From NCBI GenBank assembly GCA_032716605.1, contig CM064569.1:9923180-9987179 (forward strand): a stretch of DNA of 64,000 nt, written 5' to 3'. Made by a program: the position numbers and the translations under genes. The notes under the pieces were generated by a model. That model had not been told where the DNA came from. It ran no database searches and worked only from the letters and a program-made list of their open reading frames with translations. Positions 1 to 11,367 of the stretch are shown one piece after another; within the stretch, counting starts at the first letter, position 1, and every line of letters begins with the position of its first letter. This DNA is from Paralithodes platypus (taxonomy: Eukaryota > Arthropoda > Malacostraca > Decapoda > Lithodidae).

Positions 1-1272
1 TAAGCAATGCGTAACTTCGAAGAAGAGCTGCTTGTATATGACTGGACCTTCACTTGAGATCTATTGCATGTTTAGTGAGAACATTCTAGTACACTAGAAC
101 CTTAATCCTTAGGATCATGTTCTGGCCTTAAAATTATTTGTACAATAAAATCTGTTTGTACATTTTGCTAATACTACATAGATACAACTATGATAGATTT
201 CTTAAAATAAAATAAAATTTGATTAAACTGTATAACCAATTTTAACCATATCACAGTTCGTGATTTATCACAATCTCCGGCGGAAGGGTTCTAGTGGGTC
301 TTAGGGCTATTTTGCACATACCCCCCCCCTTTTTTCGCCTGAAGAATAAACTTAAAACAACTAGCACATGGACTGCTAGACCCGTTGCCGTAATGCTACA
401 CAGGTCCGCTTTGGTTTGTCCAGAGCGACCGATAGGTATCGCGTAAGGAATGTGTGATTAGAAGCCCCCCACTGAGTGTCGGCTATGTCGCTAATGGATT
501 TTTTTTGCATAAACCGGAGGGAGACAGCCCACTTTCTAATATGGTGGGCTCTGCCTACCACACCGGGATTACTGTCCTTAATTACATATACGAGTAAAGA
601 AGCTAATTTCCTTCTCGTGATGCGAGTACCTGTCTGTTAACCCATAGGAAGCCTGGTTGGAGAGGTTGTGCAATCCTCATTAACTTAACTAAAGCTTGTA
701 CCGGGCATAAAAATGGTGATGCGTATATTGGTCCCATGTTTAACCTAAGAAGTGCGCATGGGGGTAATTAGAAGAACGTCCGCCTGTGCTGACGTAGTTG
801 AGCTGTGTCCAATCACCTAAACTATTCTTTTCCCATACATAGCATTACTACTTATCCATATGCGCCTATTATGGGTTTGATTAGAAAGGTCTGAACCTTG
901 ACACAACAATAAAACAAGTGAAAAAACAGCGTTTGGATGGTCAACTCGGAGCTACAGGCCGGGGCGTTCTATGTCTGGTTGAGTGAGGCAACCTGCTTTC
1001 CCGCCAATTTCCCCAAGGCCCGTGAGACCCAGTCGATCGATACTCTCTCTTCTCTCTTGCACCTCGCTTGCTAACAGAGATGACAATGCACTGCTTGCAA
1101 CTCGCTAATGTTAGCACGCAAATATACCTCAGAATAAGGGCTAACAGGGAACTAGGTGCTAACTGAAGGAGGGGAGGAAAGTGGGGACGGAGGGGAGGTA
1201 GAGGAGTGATATTTTTCATGGCACATGGGCAAAGAAAAAACAATCGACGTTTAAAGTTGATTTTGTGTTTCT
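1..1272. other. Unassigned spacer before scaffold gap
   Basis: I see no coding region, RNA gene or repeat family I can name here. A C-rich then T-rich run sits near 320-336. The open frames are short and lack recognisable motifs; one of them runs into the N gap. Confidence 0.5.
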
Positions 1273-1372
1273 NNNNNNNNNNNNNNNNNNNNNNNNNNNN
1301 NNNNNNNNNNNNNNNNNNNNNNNNNNNNNNNNNNNNNNNNNNNNNNNNNNNNNNNNNNNNNNNNNNNNNNNN
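1273..1372. other. Assembly gap, 100 N
   Basis: Exactly 100 ambiguous bases, the usual placeholder for a gap of unknown size. Any continuity between the two sides is therefore unproven. Confidence 0.98.
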
Positions 1373-1439
1373 TTTGAATATGGGAATATTCATACAGTGC
1401 TATTTAATCAGGGAACAATGAGGGTATTTTATTGACGTT

Positions 1440-1590
1440 TCGGTGGGCTTGTGGTAATGCACTGATACCAGGTACAGCACAAATTCCATCCCAATAATAT
1501 CTTCCAATTGGTACATCGGGATTTGACCCGGGGACCTTTGGAATACCAGGCCAGTGGCAAGACCACTCCACCACACCTCCCCTAAATGGG
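1440..1590 (-). mobile_element. tRNA-derived SINE head
   Basis: Read on the minus strand, the sequence has a type-2 tRNA-like head: an A-box-like TGGTGGAGTGG, then a B-box-like GGGTCAAATCCC about 40 bases later. It does not close into a full tRNA cloverleaf with a matched acceptor stem, so I call it a SINE head and not a tRNA gene. It abuts the 64-bp tandem array that starts three bases after it. Confidence 0.6.
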
Positions 1591-1592
1591 GA

Positions 1593-2797
1593 GGACTATC
1601 TTCAATAATTCCCTTTAGCTACCATATATCCTTCCCAAGCTTCATTATAAGGCTACGGACAATCTTCAATAAGTCCCTTTAGCTACCATATATCCTTCCC
1701 AAGCTTCATTATAAGGCTACGGACTATCTTCAATAAGTACATTTAGCTACCATATATCCTTCCCAAGCTTCATTATAAGGCTACGGACTATCTTCAATAA
1801 GTACCTTTAAGCTACCATATATCCTTCCCACGATTCATTATAAGGATACGGACTATCTTCAATAAGTCCCTTTAGCTACCATATATCCTTCCCAAGCTTC
1901 ATTATAAGGCTACGGACTATCTTCAATAAGTCCCTTTAGCTACCATATATCCTTCCCAAGCTTCATTATAAGGCTACGGACTATCTTCAATAAGCCCTTT
2001 AGCTACCATATATCCTTCCAAGCTTCATTATAAGGCTACGGACTAGCTTCAATAAGTCCCTTTAGCTACATATATCCTTCCCAAGCTTCATTATAAGGCT
2101 ACGGACTATCTTCAATAAGTCCCCTTTAGCGCCCATCTATCCTTCCCAAGCTTCATTAAAGGCTACGGACTATCTTCAATAAGTCCCTTTAGCTACCATA
2201 TATCCTTCCCAAGCTTCATTATAAGGCTACGGACTATCTTCAATAAGTCCCTTTAGCTACCATATATCCTTCCCAAGCTTCATTATAAGGCTACGGACTA
2301 TCTTCAATAAGTCCCTTTAGCTACCATATATCCTTCCCACGCTTCATTATAAGGCTACGGACTATCTTCAATAAGTCCCTTTAGCTACCATATATCCTTC
2401 CCAAGCTTCATTATAGGGCTACGGACTATCTTCAATAAGTCCCTTTAGCTACCATATATCCTTCCCAAGCTTCATTATAAGGCTACGGACTATCTTCAAT
2501 AAGTCCCTGTAGCTACCATATATCCTTCCCAAGCTTCATTATAAGGCTACGGACTATCTTCAATAAGTCCCTTTAGCTACCATATATCCTTCCCAAGCTT
2601 CATTATAAGGCTACGGACTATCTTCAATAAGTCCCTTTAGCTACCATATATCCTTCCCAAGCTTCATTATAAGGCTACGGACTATCTTCCATAAGTCCCT
2701 TTAGCTACCATATATCCTTCCCAAGCTTCATTATAAGGCTACGGACTATCTTCAATAAGTCCCTTTAGCTACCATATATCCTTCCCAAGCTTCATTA
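1593..2797. repeat. 64-bp tandem array, about 19 copies
   Basis: Successive starts of GGACTATCTTCAATAAG are 64 bases apart (for example 2167, 2231, 2295). Units differ by single substitutions or 1-3 base deletions, and the last unit stops inside CTTCATTA. There are no variable spacers, so this is a minisatellite and not a CRISPR array. Confidence 0.95.
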
Positions 2798-2858
2798 AAA
2801 TCATCAAAATGTAACTGAAATCAAATAGAATAGACGTCGCTGGTAAAGAAGAGATTAA

Positions 2859-3175
2859 CCCCTGCTGTATCAGCGACGTATTTTTTTATTATATTCTAGC
2901 TCATAGACTACAGTAGATCTGGACTGGACACGAAAATGGAACTTTGCAGTAAGTTACCCAACATCGAAAAACGAGCTCCCAAGTTCAAACCTAGGAACCG
3001 CAAACATTTGATATTTTTGCGACTTCGAAGTTCCAACTTGGGGGTCCGTCCTCCGATTTTGGGTCCCTTACTGCAAAGTTCCATTTCGTGTCCAGTCCAG
3101 ATCTAATGTAGTCTATGTCTATCTCTATCTAGATGATTTTGTGCAGTTTAAAAAAGATCTGTGGCAATAAAAGGG
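2859..3175. mobile_element. TTAA-flanked foldback MITE
   Basis: The element lies between TTAA at 2855-2858 and TTAA at 3176-3179, with CCC at both outer ends. The core 2902-3117 is a long imperfect palindrome: CATAGACTACAGTAGATCTG at the left matches the reverse complement of the right end, and the arms stay complementary almost to the centre. The transcript would form a hairpin of about 100 bp per arm. No coding capacity. The outer 40 bases pair less well, so the exact ends are less certain than the palindrome. Confidence 0.65.
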
Positions 3176-3281
3176 TTAAGTAATATATTAGAAGCCTGTT
3201 AATTGCGGGAGGCCCTTTTTAAACTGAATACAATTGATTGTCACCGGTACTGAATGGGTTATCTCACGCTGTCACCATTAA

Positions 3282-3649
3282 GGGAGGATGGGCGTATTTA
3301 GTTGCTCATTTGTGTATTATAATATTATAATATACAAACACATGTGGCACTCCAATGTTGTATATTTTTTAGTTTCCTCCCTAGACCTCCATCAAGCTTG
3401 AAATAAGATCCGCCCAAGATCTCCTTCAAGATAAAGTTGTAAATTTTTCTATAGAAAAATATCCCGGCCGAAGGCCGGTTCCTCTTAAATTACAGGGTTG
3501 CTATCGCTCGCCAGGAAAAAAATAAACACCTAAATGACACGAAAAGTGTTGATATTGCCAAAGAAATGGGGTGGAAGGTCTTTAAATCGCCAAACTAAAG
3601 CGGATAAACATGAGGGTGAAGGGGGACCAGAAAAACGACCTATCTCCCC
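3282..3649. mobile_element. Short TTAA/GGG-ended element, relative of the 7.3-kb element
   Basis: Flanked by TTAA at 3278-3281 and 3650-3653. The left end GGGAGGATGGGCG resembles the inverted right end GGGGAGATAGGTCG. Inside is a line shared with other copies in the window: a bent TCGATAGAAAAAT-like segment, then a GCTATCGCTCGCCAGGA core and TTAAAATCGCC. The same parts occur at 10.56-10.88 kb and in the TIRs of the large element at 16.6-24 kb. Non-coding. Confidence 0.6.
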
Positions 3650-3788
3650 TTAAGTCACACTTACATTCAACTTGACTCATTAGTATAGTAGGTTTTCAAG
3701 CTGACACTTCTAGTGGAGCCCCTTACCGGTACTTATCCAGTCATACTCATAGTTCTTATATTATACTCATCTTGTTAAGTTGTGGAGT

Positions 3789-3792
<4 letters not shown>

Positions 3793-3844
<52 letters not shown>
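3793..3844. repeat. (AT)n microsatellite
   Basis: Uninterrupted AT dinucleotide run of about 26 units. Confidence 0.97.
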
Positions 3845-3847
<3 letters not shown>

Positions 3848-3983
3848 GAGCATATAATCATAACTGCTGGTATTATAACTTCTATATTGGTAAAGCCCAA
3901 CTTACCATTATTATATACAAAATTTATTGAGAACTGCATTATTCCAACTTCATTGTTCTATGCACCTATTACATTTGGAACCT

Positions 3984-4020
3984 GACACATACACACACAC
4001 ACACTCACTCTCTCTCTCTC
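3984..4020. repeat. (AC)n-(TC)n microsatellite
   Basis: An AC run passes directly into a TC run. A short AGAGAGAG follows a few bases later and could pair with the TC run. Confidence 0.9.
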
Positions 4021-4090
4021 CTGGTTATAGAGAGAGTTCCAGCTAATAATACCATCCAACACTAGGCCTATACTCATGGTTATCTGTTAA

Positions 4091-4186
4091 GGGGATAGTG
4101 CTTGATTTTTGGCATATATATTTATTTATTAATGTATTTTTGAGTTTCCGCGCTAGATCTCCATCAACCCTAAAAAAACATCCCCT
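4091..4186. mobile_element. End fragment of a TTAA/GGG element
   Basis: TTAA (4087-4090) is followed by GGGGATA, an AT-rich stretch, and then GAGTTTCCGCGCTAGAT. The last part matches the TAGTTTCCTCCCTAGAC segment of the element at 3282-3649. It ends where the Harbinger transposase remnant begins, so it is probably an insertion into, or deletion joint with, that pseudogene. Confidence 0.5.
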
Positions 4187-4793
4187 ACATCCCACCGTCG
4201 GGCAAACAGGGTGGCCACCTCCCTCCATTCATCAGGTGTTGTGGGGCACCGGCACACTTAAGGCTGGTATTCAGCGACAATGGCATCGCAGGTCTCAGGA
4301 ACAATGATGGAGATTGTGTTGCGTGCGACACAGAAGGCATACTGAAGGCTGGCATACGAGTTTCCGGTGGCTAGGTAGCGGAGTATTATGGCTACCTTGT
4401 ATGCCAGGTGACAACACCTCCCGCCAATGCGTGTCCTATTGTATCCTGGGAGCAAGACGAGCCACCAACTCCCTAAACATAGCACTGTTGACGCGGAGGA
4501 AATTCTTGAAAACCCTTGCGATCCTCTGCCTCGAGCACCCCCATTAGATGCTCATACACACCATACTGTGGCCGTCTCAGTAGCCACTTCGTCGCCCACA
4601 CACTCCTAGGTCTTCTCTGCCGTTGAGGCGCGTCCTGTTGTTGCAACTCCTCTTTCTCCACGGCTTCCAACTCTAGTTGTAGGAACGCAAGTTGCACCTG
4701 TGCTGCCCTGTGGAGCCTCCTGCATGACATGGTGCGTGGTTCAGGTGTTGTTGGCTTTGCGGAGGTGACTGTGGGTGTGGCATAGGTTGTCAT
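4187..4793 (-). pseudogene. Harbinger/HARBI1-type transposase remnant
   Basis: Minus-strand reading gives the N-terminal half of a HARBI1/ALP1-like nuclease (DDE_Tnp_4 family). In order it has a short charged leader, WLLRRPQYGVYEHLMG, a frameshift near 4475-4485, KVAIILRYLATGNSYASL with NTISIIVPETCDAIVAEY, a TAA stop at 4258-4260, and then CPTTPDEWREVATLFARRWD in the same frame. The catalytic DDE part that should follow is missing; the reading breaks at about 4187 against a TTAA-family repeat. At least one frameshift, one nonsense codon and a 3' truncation make this a dead copy. The family match rests on recognising the conserved LRFLATG and CPTTPEEW blocks. Confidence 0.8.
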
Positions 4794-4849
4794 GCGGTGG
4801 CTTTTATATATGCCAGTGGAACAATGGGAGGGAATCGTGCTATACTCTC

Positions 4850-5140
4850 AACGGACTTGTAGGCAGACTCGTGAACACCCGCGATAACTCGGATTAAATT
4901 GGATTAACTATAGTTGCATTCGGGATACTCATAATTACTCTTACACACTCGGAAACACTTGGTACCGGTAATGACCATTAAAATTCAAATTTTCAAACAC
5001 TCTAAGTACACTCTCAGCACACTCTTAATGACTCAGTGATTAATCCGAGTGTCCCCGAATGTACTCGGGGTTACTCGACATAATTCCTGGACACTCTAGG
5101 ACAGTCTTGTAAACTCCTGGTATTTTTCACACTCTGCCTC
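4850..5140. repeat. Cluster of ACTC/ACTCG motifs upstream of the transposase remnant
   Basis: About fifteen ACTC words, many as CACTC, ACTCG or CACTCT, fall within 290 bases on one strand. They lie directly 5' of the minus-strand Harbinger remnant. This is irregular clustering and not a periodic tandem array. It could be the subterminal transposase-binding region of that element, but I could not define its TIR. Confidence 0.45.
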
Positions 5141-5769
5141 TTTCTGCCCGATTAACCAAGATTGTGGAATGAGCAATACAAACGCGATGTCGGAACGATA
5201 ACCACAAAGAAGAAGTATAGTAATTAACGAATATTTAAGCATCAATAGAGGAGCAGAACAAATACTGGTAGTTATGCGTACAATATTCAGAGTGGTGATG
5301 AAGTGATAAGGTAGGTTGTATAACTTATGGCACTATAAATTGTGTCAATAGAAATGTATAGGGTCATGTATAGAATAATCCCGAATATAATTGCCGTATT
5401 AGTTACTATAAGAGAGGAATGACAAAATCAAGTAGGCAATTCTAAAGTATGTTGAATATTGAATATTATACTGAAAGACAAACTATGACAACTAAATATT
5501 CACACACAAATACAAAGACACATCACCGGGTATAGATTAGAAACAAAATACAAAAACGAATATGAGGACAAATATCAGGATATTCTCTCTCTCTCTTTCT
5601 CTCTCCCCTTAAGGACAAATTACATTGGACAACGCCCTTGAACTGTAATTATCGTATAACATTGAACAACGTTAGCGAAACGGGATATGTATTTATAGCT
5701 AGGATATCAATATAATGAAATTAAAGCAAGTGGCTTACATTATTCACAAGACACCAACTTCATAACCGT
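5141..5769. other. AT-rich spacer with a CT run
   Basis: No supported gene. A (CT)n tract lies at about 5583-5606. The rest is AT-rich sequence without a recognised family. Confidence 0.5.
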
Positions 5770-6235
5770 GAGATACTATGAGTCGGACAGTGGAAGGGAG
5801 GGAAGAAAAGTGGGTGGAAGGTAGGAGGTGGAGTGAGGGACCCCGGGGCTTGGGGAAGTGCCAAATTACGATTTCACCGAGATGTGAGAAACTGGACTTG
5901 TGCGTCAAACTGTACCTCCGCACGCACTTCTCAAGTAACTCATTTCCACCTCTCCCTCTTGGTTTGTGTGTCTCCAACAACGTCCATGCTTCACTCCCGT
6001 ACGTCAACGTCGGGATTACCACAATGCAATGACTTCTTTACTTCCAGCGGACCACCATATTTCTTGTTACTGCTTTCAGCGTTCCTACAACCATCTAACA
6101 CTGTTGTACCTTCTCCCGCACTTCTTCATCCATACTCCCATCTTTACTCAACACACTGCCCAAATACTTAACTTATCTGACCATTCCCCATAGCCTGACC
6201 ATTCAAGCTCACCTCACACTCTGTGACTGCATAGC
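5770..6235 (-). pseudogene. Non-LTR retrotransposon fragment, LINE-C family (RT 3' part)
   Basis: On the minus strand the sequence is homologous to about 60955-61265 of the better copy at 60.5-61.6 kb. Shared parts run from a KLSGQAMEI-like segment through YLGSVLSKD to VIPTLTYGSEAWT, the conserved block just after the RT palm in many CR1/L2/Jockey-group elements. Reading is broken by frameshifts, and the 3' tail of the family is not reached. A 5'- and 3'-truncated dead copy. Confidence 0.75.
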
Positions 6236-7074
6236 AAATTACAATCATATATTATGAAATATAACACAATCTCTTTATACCTGGATTACAATATCATGCT
6301 ACAGTATGATACAATGCAAATCGTAATTAAATTGAAATGCAATCATACATAGAATGAAATAGTTTAATTACTAATATGTAGTTGGAGTTTCAGTCTCAGA
6401 AATAATGAAATTCAATCGTAGTTGAAATATAAAAGCATACAATATTTCTTAAGTATACATTGTACTGGAGAGCTAAACAATAGTTCCTTTTTCTGTCTAA
6501 ACTATTGTTTAAAAGAAAAGTAAAACGAACACATTTCCTGCAATTGTCCAGATAACATTTAGACGACTGCATTCAGCTTAGAAAAGCAAATTAATGACAG
6601 TTAACATGACTACCCCTTTTGATCCCTAAAGTAGTTTCAAAACTGATTAACCTTGTTCACTGATAACCAGATTAAAATGGAATATCTCATAGGTTTGGGT
6701 AGATTAAGGCCAGGATTCATTCCACTTTTTCATCATAGGCGGGACTGCTAATTGTGATAATGAACTTTTTGGTATAATCATTGCGTGCTCGTAGGCACAT
6801 AATTAGTATAATGCCGACCGGATTGGTTTATCATCATGACACCAGTTATATTTATATTCCATGGCATATTTACTTGAGAATTAGTAAATACGGAGAGATC
6901 GGACTTTGAAGCTTTTTTCATTTTGCCAATATGGGTTGTTTTTGTACAGTTTCCCACACGTGCCTTTGCTTAGAGAGATTCTTATATTGGTGTCATATTT
7001 ACAGGTATCACTAAGGCGAATTAAACATATCACTGCCAACAAACTTTGATTTTTAAAATATGTATTAGAAGGTT
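6236..7074. other. AT-rich spacer, nothing recognised
   Basis: No open frame with a recognisable motif and no clear repeat structure. Confidence 0.4.
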
Positions 7075-7135
7075 TAGTCAGTTTGGTGTTGAACTGCTAC
7101 GCTACTGGCCCGGGTTCGAAGCCCAGCATGATCAT
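7075..7135 (+). mobile_element. Possible tRNA-like SINE head
   Basis: TTAGTCAGTTTGG resembles an A box and CCGGGTTCGAAGCCC a B box, about 30 bases apart. No complete cloverleaf could be drawn. It lies about 130 bases 5' of a LINE-A fragment. Confidence 0.35.
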
Positions 7136-7261
7136 ACATAAAAAATTGTAATTCATTGTTTACATTAATCCATTTCCTTTACGCAGATGTAGAATGTGTA
7201 AATTAGAGTAAGTTATATTGTTCTTTTGTTGGGTTATATGGTTTTTGGTTAATTATTATAA

Positions 7262-7885
7262 GTGTTGTCATGTGTACAGCTTCATGTAAAACAGCTCCCC
7301 AAAAGTTGGGTGTGCTCAACCGTTTATATAAGTTCTTCGCTCCAACACAGCTTCTTGCTCTGTATAGGGGCACAGTATGCCCATGTATCGAGTACTGTTG
7401 GCATGTGTGGGAAGGTTCCACCCATACCGCACTTCTCGAAGGAGTAGATTTTAAAGCATTTTGCGTCAACTCACTTCCTCTTATAAGTTCCCTATTATCT
7501 CTCTCTACACGCTGCAATGTTACATCTCTTTCATTCTTCTATCGCTATCACAACAATCAGTGTTCTTCAAAACTCTCAGTGCATACCCCCGCTCTTGCGG
7601 CGAGTGCGAGGCGCCTGCTTTTCAATACAGTCCCTCTCATATTCTGTCCAACTCTCCAAACCAAGAATTGGCAGTTATTTTGTCTTTCTTCTACTCAACT
7701 AGTGATCTCTGGAATTCTCTCCCTCAATCAATCTTTCCTTCATCCTAGATTTATACTGCTTTAAACTTTGTGTGTCCAGGCATTTGGACCAAAACGTCAC
7801 TTGAATTTGGCTCTCTGTTACTATTTTGACTCGAGGGGAGACACGCATTACAGGCAACTTACATTTTGTCTCCTTCATACACATA
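7262..7885 (+). pseudogene. Non-LTR retrotransposon LINE-A, 3' end fragment
   Basis: The plus strand encodes the RT C-terminal region of the same family as the minus-strand element at 50.3-54.3 kb. Shared segments are APQKLGVLN, TQLLALYRGTV, CIEYCWHVWEGSTH, LSTRCNV and FFYRYH. Downstream both copies share SLNQSFLH-type coding sequence and a 3' UTR with TTTAAACTTTGTGTGTCCAG and TGTCTCCTTCAT. It is 5'-truncated, as expected from incomplete target-primed reverse transcription. An internal shift moves the end of the ORF into another frame. Confidence 0.8.
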
Positions 7886-8240
7886 GAACAAAATACAAGT
7901 TGCTTTATGCTGGTTGCGGAAGAAAACATAACAAGGAGATTCATGAAGAAATCCAACCTAATTATGGGTGATTATTTAGTTAGTTTGTTTGAAGATTGCA
8001 TTGCACTTTTTGCTTAGATGTTCAAGACGTTAAAGGATTATATTATCGACAGACAGAAAGACACATACTCACACATACTCTTTTTTGTTTATATGTATAT
8101 GATAATAATAACAATAATGATTGACGGTTTATTGAAAATGTCAGCCTACGTACAAAGGAACAGTTTGTAGCTTAGCTCTAACTCATATTTACTTATAATA
8201 AGGACCAAAGGAAGAGATTGCATAGGAGATAGTTAATCAG

Positions 8241-9230
8241 TTATTTAATACGTGCTAGGTTTGCAAATGGAATTGAAGTTGAGATATTAGTTGCAAATTT
8301 ATAAAATGTGGTGGATCCGAGGGTGATGAGAGGTGGTTGGATTATGTCTGAATTCTTCTTCCTGATTGTCATCACTACTGTTTTGGCACTATTTATGGTG
8401 ATGTTGTTGGCTAAAGTCCAGTACTGAAGTTGGTTGACATGATTCTGAAGGGCGCCTAAATTAGGGGATGTGTTGTCGATGCTAACTCCGATTGTTGAGT
8501 CATCCACATACTTCCAGTGTGTATATGTGTCTTGCATGGCATCGTTGATCAGGATAATGAAAGGTAAGGGTGCCATTTTTGTACCTTGTGGGACACCGCA
8601 GGTCAGGGGGAGGGTGGAGGATACTTCGCCTTTTCACCTGTCGGCGGTCACTGCGAAAACCTGCAAGCCATGAAACGAGGGGATCGTAATCCAAGTTCAA
8701 CTGCCTTTTTTTATGATGTTGTGGTTGACCAAGTCAAAGGCTTCATTAAAGCCTAGGAAAGTTAGAGCAAATTAAGTTTTTCTGTTTACCAGGTTGTGGT
8801 AATGAAGTCTAGAAAACTGACCAGGCAATGGGTTGTGGAGGTTGATTTCATATTACCGAATTGTTATGTGTCAATGGTTTGTGATATGCCAGCATTTTGA
8901 AGGCGGGTTGAAACCTGACATTCTTCAACGAACTCAGGGGGTCTCGGTGAGGGGAGGTATGCAGGAAGGTGGTCGGTTTGAAGAGCCAGCAGGCGCTGAT
9001 AGATGTTGGCGAAATTTTGGTTAATTTAGTTTGCATCATTTGTACTGGTTAAGTTCTTCACACAAGAATAATAGAGGCTTCTGTTGTGTTGTTCCAGTTA
9101 GCTTTATTATACCATCATACCATTTGCAATAGTTGTGTCCTTCAGAGGTTGCAGTAAATTGGGATAATAGGCTTTGATTTTTGCTTTTTTACGTATTACT
9201 TTGATGACTATTACGATGTTCTATGTAAAG
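8241..9230 (-). pseudogene. LINE-B reverse transcriptase region
   Basis: The clearest part is 8241-8576: PFIILINDAMQ, then KYVDDSTIGV (the YVDD polymerase motif near 8500), then NNITINSAKTVVM, a typical RT order. Upstream, 8500-8700 holds WLAGFRSDRRQ in a shifted frame, the segment before the palm. Between about 8760 and 9230 the reading is degraded. The thumb and C-terminal region usual in this group is missing, because the sequence runs soon into the 3' UTR. Reverse transcription function is lost in this copy. Confidence 0.75.
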
Positions 9231-9300
9231 GTTCATATCTAGATGTTCTTGGACCAGGTTTCTCTGTTGGATAAGTCTTTTGATGTGATGCAGAAACCAA

Positions 9301-9837
9301 TTAAGGTGCATCATTTGGATGAAGTTTCAGAATTTGTATTTGGAAAGATTGTTCATTTGCCTGGATGAGGGTATTGCTGAAGTTTACCCACTTGGCGTTC
9401 ACATCTTTTGGTGTCAGAGCTTCCTGCCACGGATGTTGAGTAATCCATTGTCCAAAGTTTTTTATACCAGAGTCTGTCAGGGGGCGATAAATCTTGATGT
9501 CAAATGCTGGTGGCCAGGCTGTAGTCAGGGCTCGGGACCACAGGACTGATTTTTGAGGGCTTCTTCCATATGATGCCAGTGCTGTTGGGGTCTGGTGCAT
9601 CTCAATCATGTCAGTAAAGATGAGATCGAGAGTTTTGTTGCCATCTGTTGTAAAATTAACTATGTGAAAGAGGCGGAGTGGTTCTTTGAGATGAATGGTA
9701 TCAACTTCATTGAATTCGCCACAAAATATGACTTTAGCACTGGGGTACATTATCCAGAAGGAGTCATATGTGTCGGTGAGATGCTGTAATAAGAGATCCA
9801 TGGAGGGTGAGCGTGGGGATAGTACCATACAGTACAT
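9301..9837 (-). pseudogene. LINE-B APE endonuclease, C-terminal part
   Basis: An open 178-codon stretch with AKVIFCGEFNEVD (the GDFN motif of apurinic endonucleases, here with D changed to E), FTTDGNKTLDLIFTDM, then a linker ending in FGQWITQHPWQEAL and LKLHPNDAP. In the family this linker leads to the RT. The open frame stops at 9837 because the Harbinger-like element starts at 9841; the N-terminal half of the same domain lies beyond it at 12339-12700. Confidence 0.8.
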
Positions 9838-10213
9838 TAATGCCCCTTTCCCAATGATGCGATTTCATAAGATTTTCGTCGCGAGGACGTAGTCTTGTCA
9901 ATTCGCAACAAATTTGTGCGACGTCAACGATTTTGACCGTTAAAAACTGTTTACAAGTTTACACTCGGCAACGATGTCGCCGATGGATACAACGTAATCG
10001 GCGACATTATGCGACGTCATCAGCAAATTGAGCGATGGTTCGCCGATGACCTCGGCGAGAACTGTCACATTTGAATAAAATATTGCGAAATAATGCGAAG
10101 GATGAACGAATCCTCGGCGTATGTTCTGCGACGTCTTTGGCGAATTAAGCGATGGTTCGGCGGATACCTCGGCGAGATTATCCAAAAAACTTTGCATATA
10201 TTTCATGGCACAA

Positions 10214-10440
10214 CATATGAACATAAGAAAACGTGAGTCCTTCAGAAAGCCGATCAGCCCACACAAGGCAGATCCCTGTCACACCCAACCCCAATTACAA
10301 GGCCTAATTATAGACCCAACTCACTAATGCCTTGAGGACTGACCTCACCAAAACGGTCAGAGATCAACACAAGATTACAGGGTCTGCAGAGCGCCGATTG
10401 GCCCACACCAAGCAGATAATAACAACCCATCTCGTCGAAA
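10214..10440 (+). repeat. Dispersed repeat with two imperfect direct halves
   Basis: GAGTCCTTCAGAAAGCCGAT followed by CAGCCCACACAAGGCAGAT is echoed about 150 bases later by TCTGCAGAGCGCCGATTGG and CCCACACCAAGCAGATAA. This resembles short interspersed repeats common in decapod genomes, but the family name is not certain. It lies inside the Harbinger-like element. Confidence 0.4.
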
Positions 10441-10559
10441 ATGTACAAATGTATCTTGAAGAGGGGTCTAGAGTTTTTTGTTTTAAGTTTGATGTAGGTC
10501 TAGTGAGGAAATTAAGAAATAAAGGAATGGATGACCAAACAAACGGGCGTAATATTTGC

Positions 10560-10884
10560 TAATTTATATATTTTTTTATAATTTATTTAGTTTCATCCCT
10601 AGACCTCAATCAAGCATATAAAGCACCCCCCAACACCCTCCTTCAAGATCAATTTGTACATTTTTCGATAGAAATATATCCTGCTCCTCAAAAAGTACAG
10701 GCTCGCTATCGCTAGCCAGGAAAAACTCGACGCCTAAATGACACGAAAAGTCTTAATATTGACAACGAAATCGGGTGAAATGTCTTAAAATCGCCAAACT
10801 AATGGGCCGAACGTCATAAAATATAAAAACTAATGGGGTTAACCATAAGGAAGAAAGGGGACCAGAAAAACAACCCATGTCCCC
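10560..10884. mobile_element. TTAA/GGG-type short element
   Basis: Collinear with 3350-3649: TAGTTTCATCCCTAGACCTC, ATCAAGCATA, TTTTTCGATAGAAAT, GCTCGCTATCGCTAGCCAGG, AAATCGCCAAACTAATGG and GACCAGAAAAACAACC. It ends with CCCC before TTAA (10885-10888). I could not place the left end securely. Confidence 0.55.
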
Positions 10885-10905
10885 TTAATTCGGAGATTGG
10901 CAATG

Positions 10906-11265
10906 TCTCTTTCTCTCCCTCTCTCTTTGCCTTGTATCCGTTCGGCCCCATTCAGCCTACTGTTTTAAGACTTTTACCCTCATCCAGGTTTCAATATTTT
11001 CCTGGTGAGCGGTAGCGAGCCAATATATATATATATATTTGTTTTGAGAGCAAGCTAAATTTGTAAATTTTTCGATAGAAAAATGTCTCCGACGAAGCCG
11101 GATTTCTCCATACAATGCTGGCTCGCTATCGCTCGCCAGGAAGATATCGATACTTGGATGGGGATAAACGCCTTAAAACAGTTGGCTGAATGGGGCCGAA
11201 TGGATACAAGCCAGAGAAAGAGAGAAAAGGAGAGAAAGAGAAAAACAAAACAGGTGAACCCCCTT
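10906..11265. mobile_element. Foldback element, copy 1
   Basis: A long hairpin. The left arm runs from a CT-rich start through CTTGTATCCGTTCGGCCCC and CAGGTTTCAATATTTTCCTG to GAGCGGTAGCGAGCC. The right arm is its inverse, ending in a GA-rich stretch and GGTGAACCCCC. The roughly 100-base centre has TTTTTCGATAGAAAAATG. The arms match the outer TIRs of the 7.3-kb element at 16635-23969, so this is probably a deletion derivative of it. Confidence 0.7.
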
Positions 11266-11367
11266 ACGAGAGGTGCATACAAAAAGTGTTGACAGGTTCA
11301 CTATAGGCCTAATCATTTTTTTTTACCCACCTCGCCGAAGGTAAAGCCCACCTTGCTTTTTTTGTTT

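Noticed and set aside
941..1421. Open frames running through the N gap on both strands
   Set aside because: The apparent length comes from 100 unknown bases; the remaining parts have no motif.
1593..2797. CRISPR-like array
   Set aside because: The 64-bp units are contiguous without unique spacers and the genome is eukaryotic; it is a minisatellite. The same applies to the 48-bp and 55-bp arrays.
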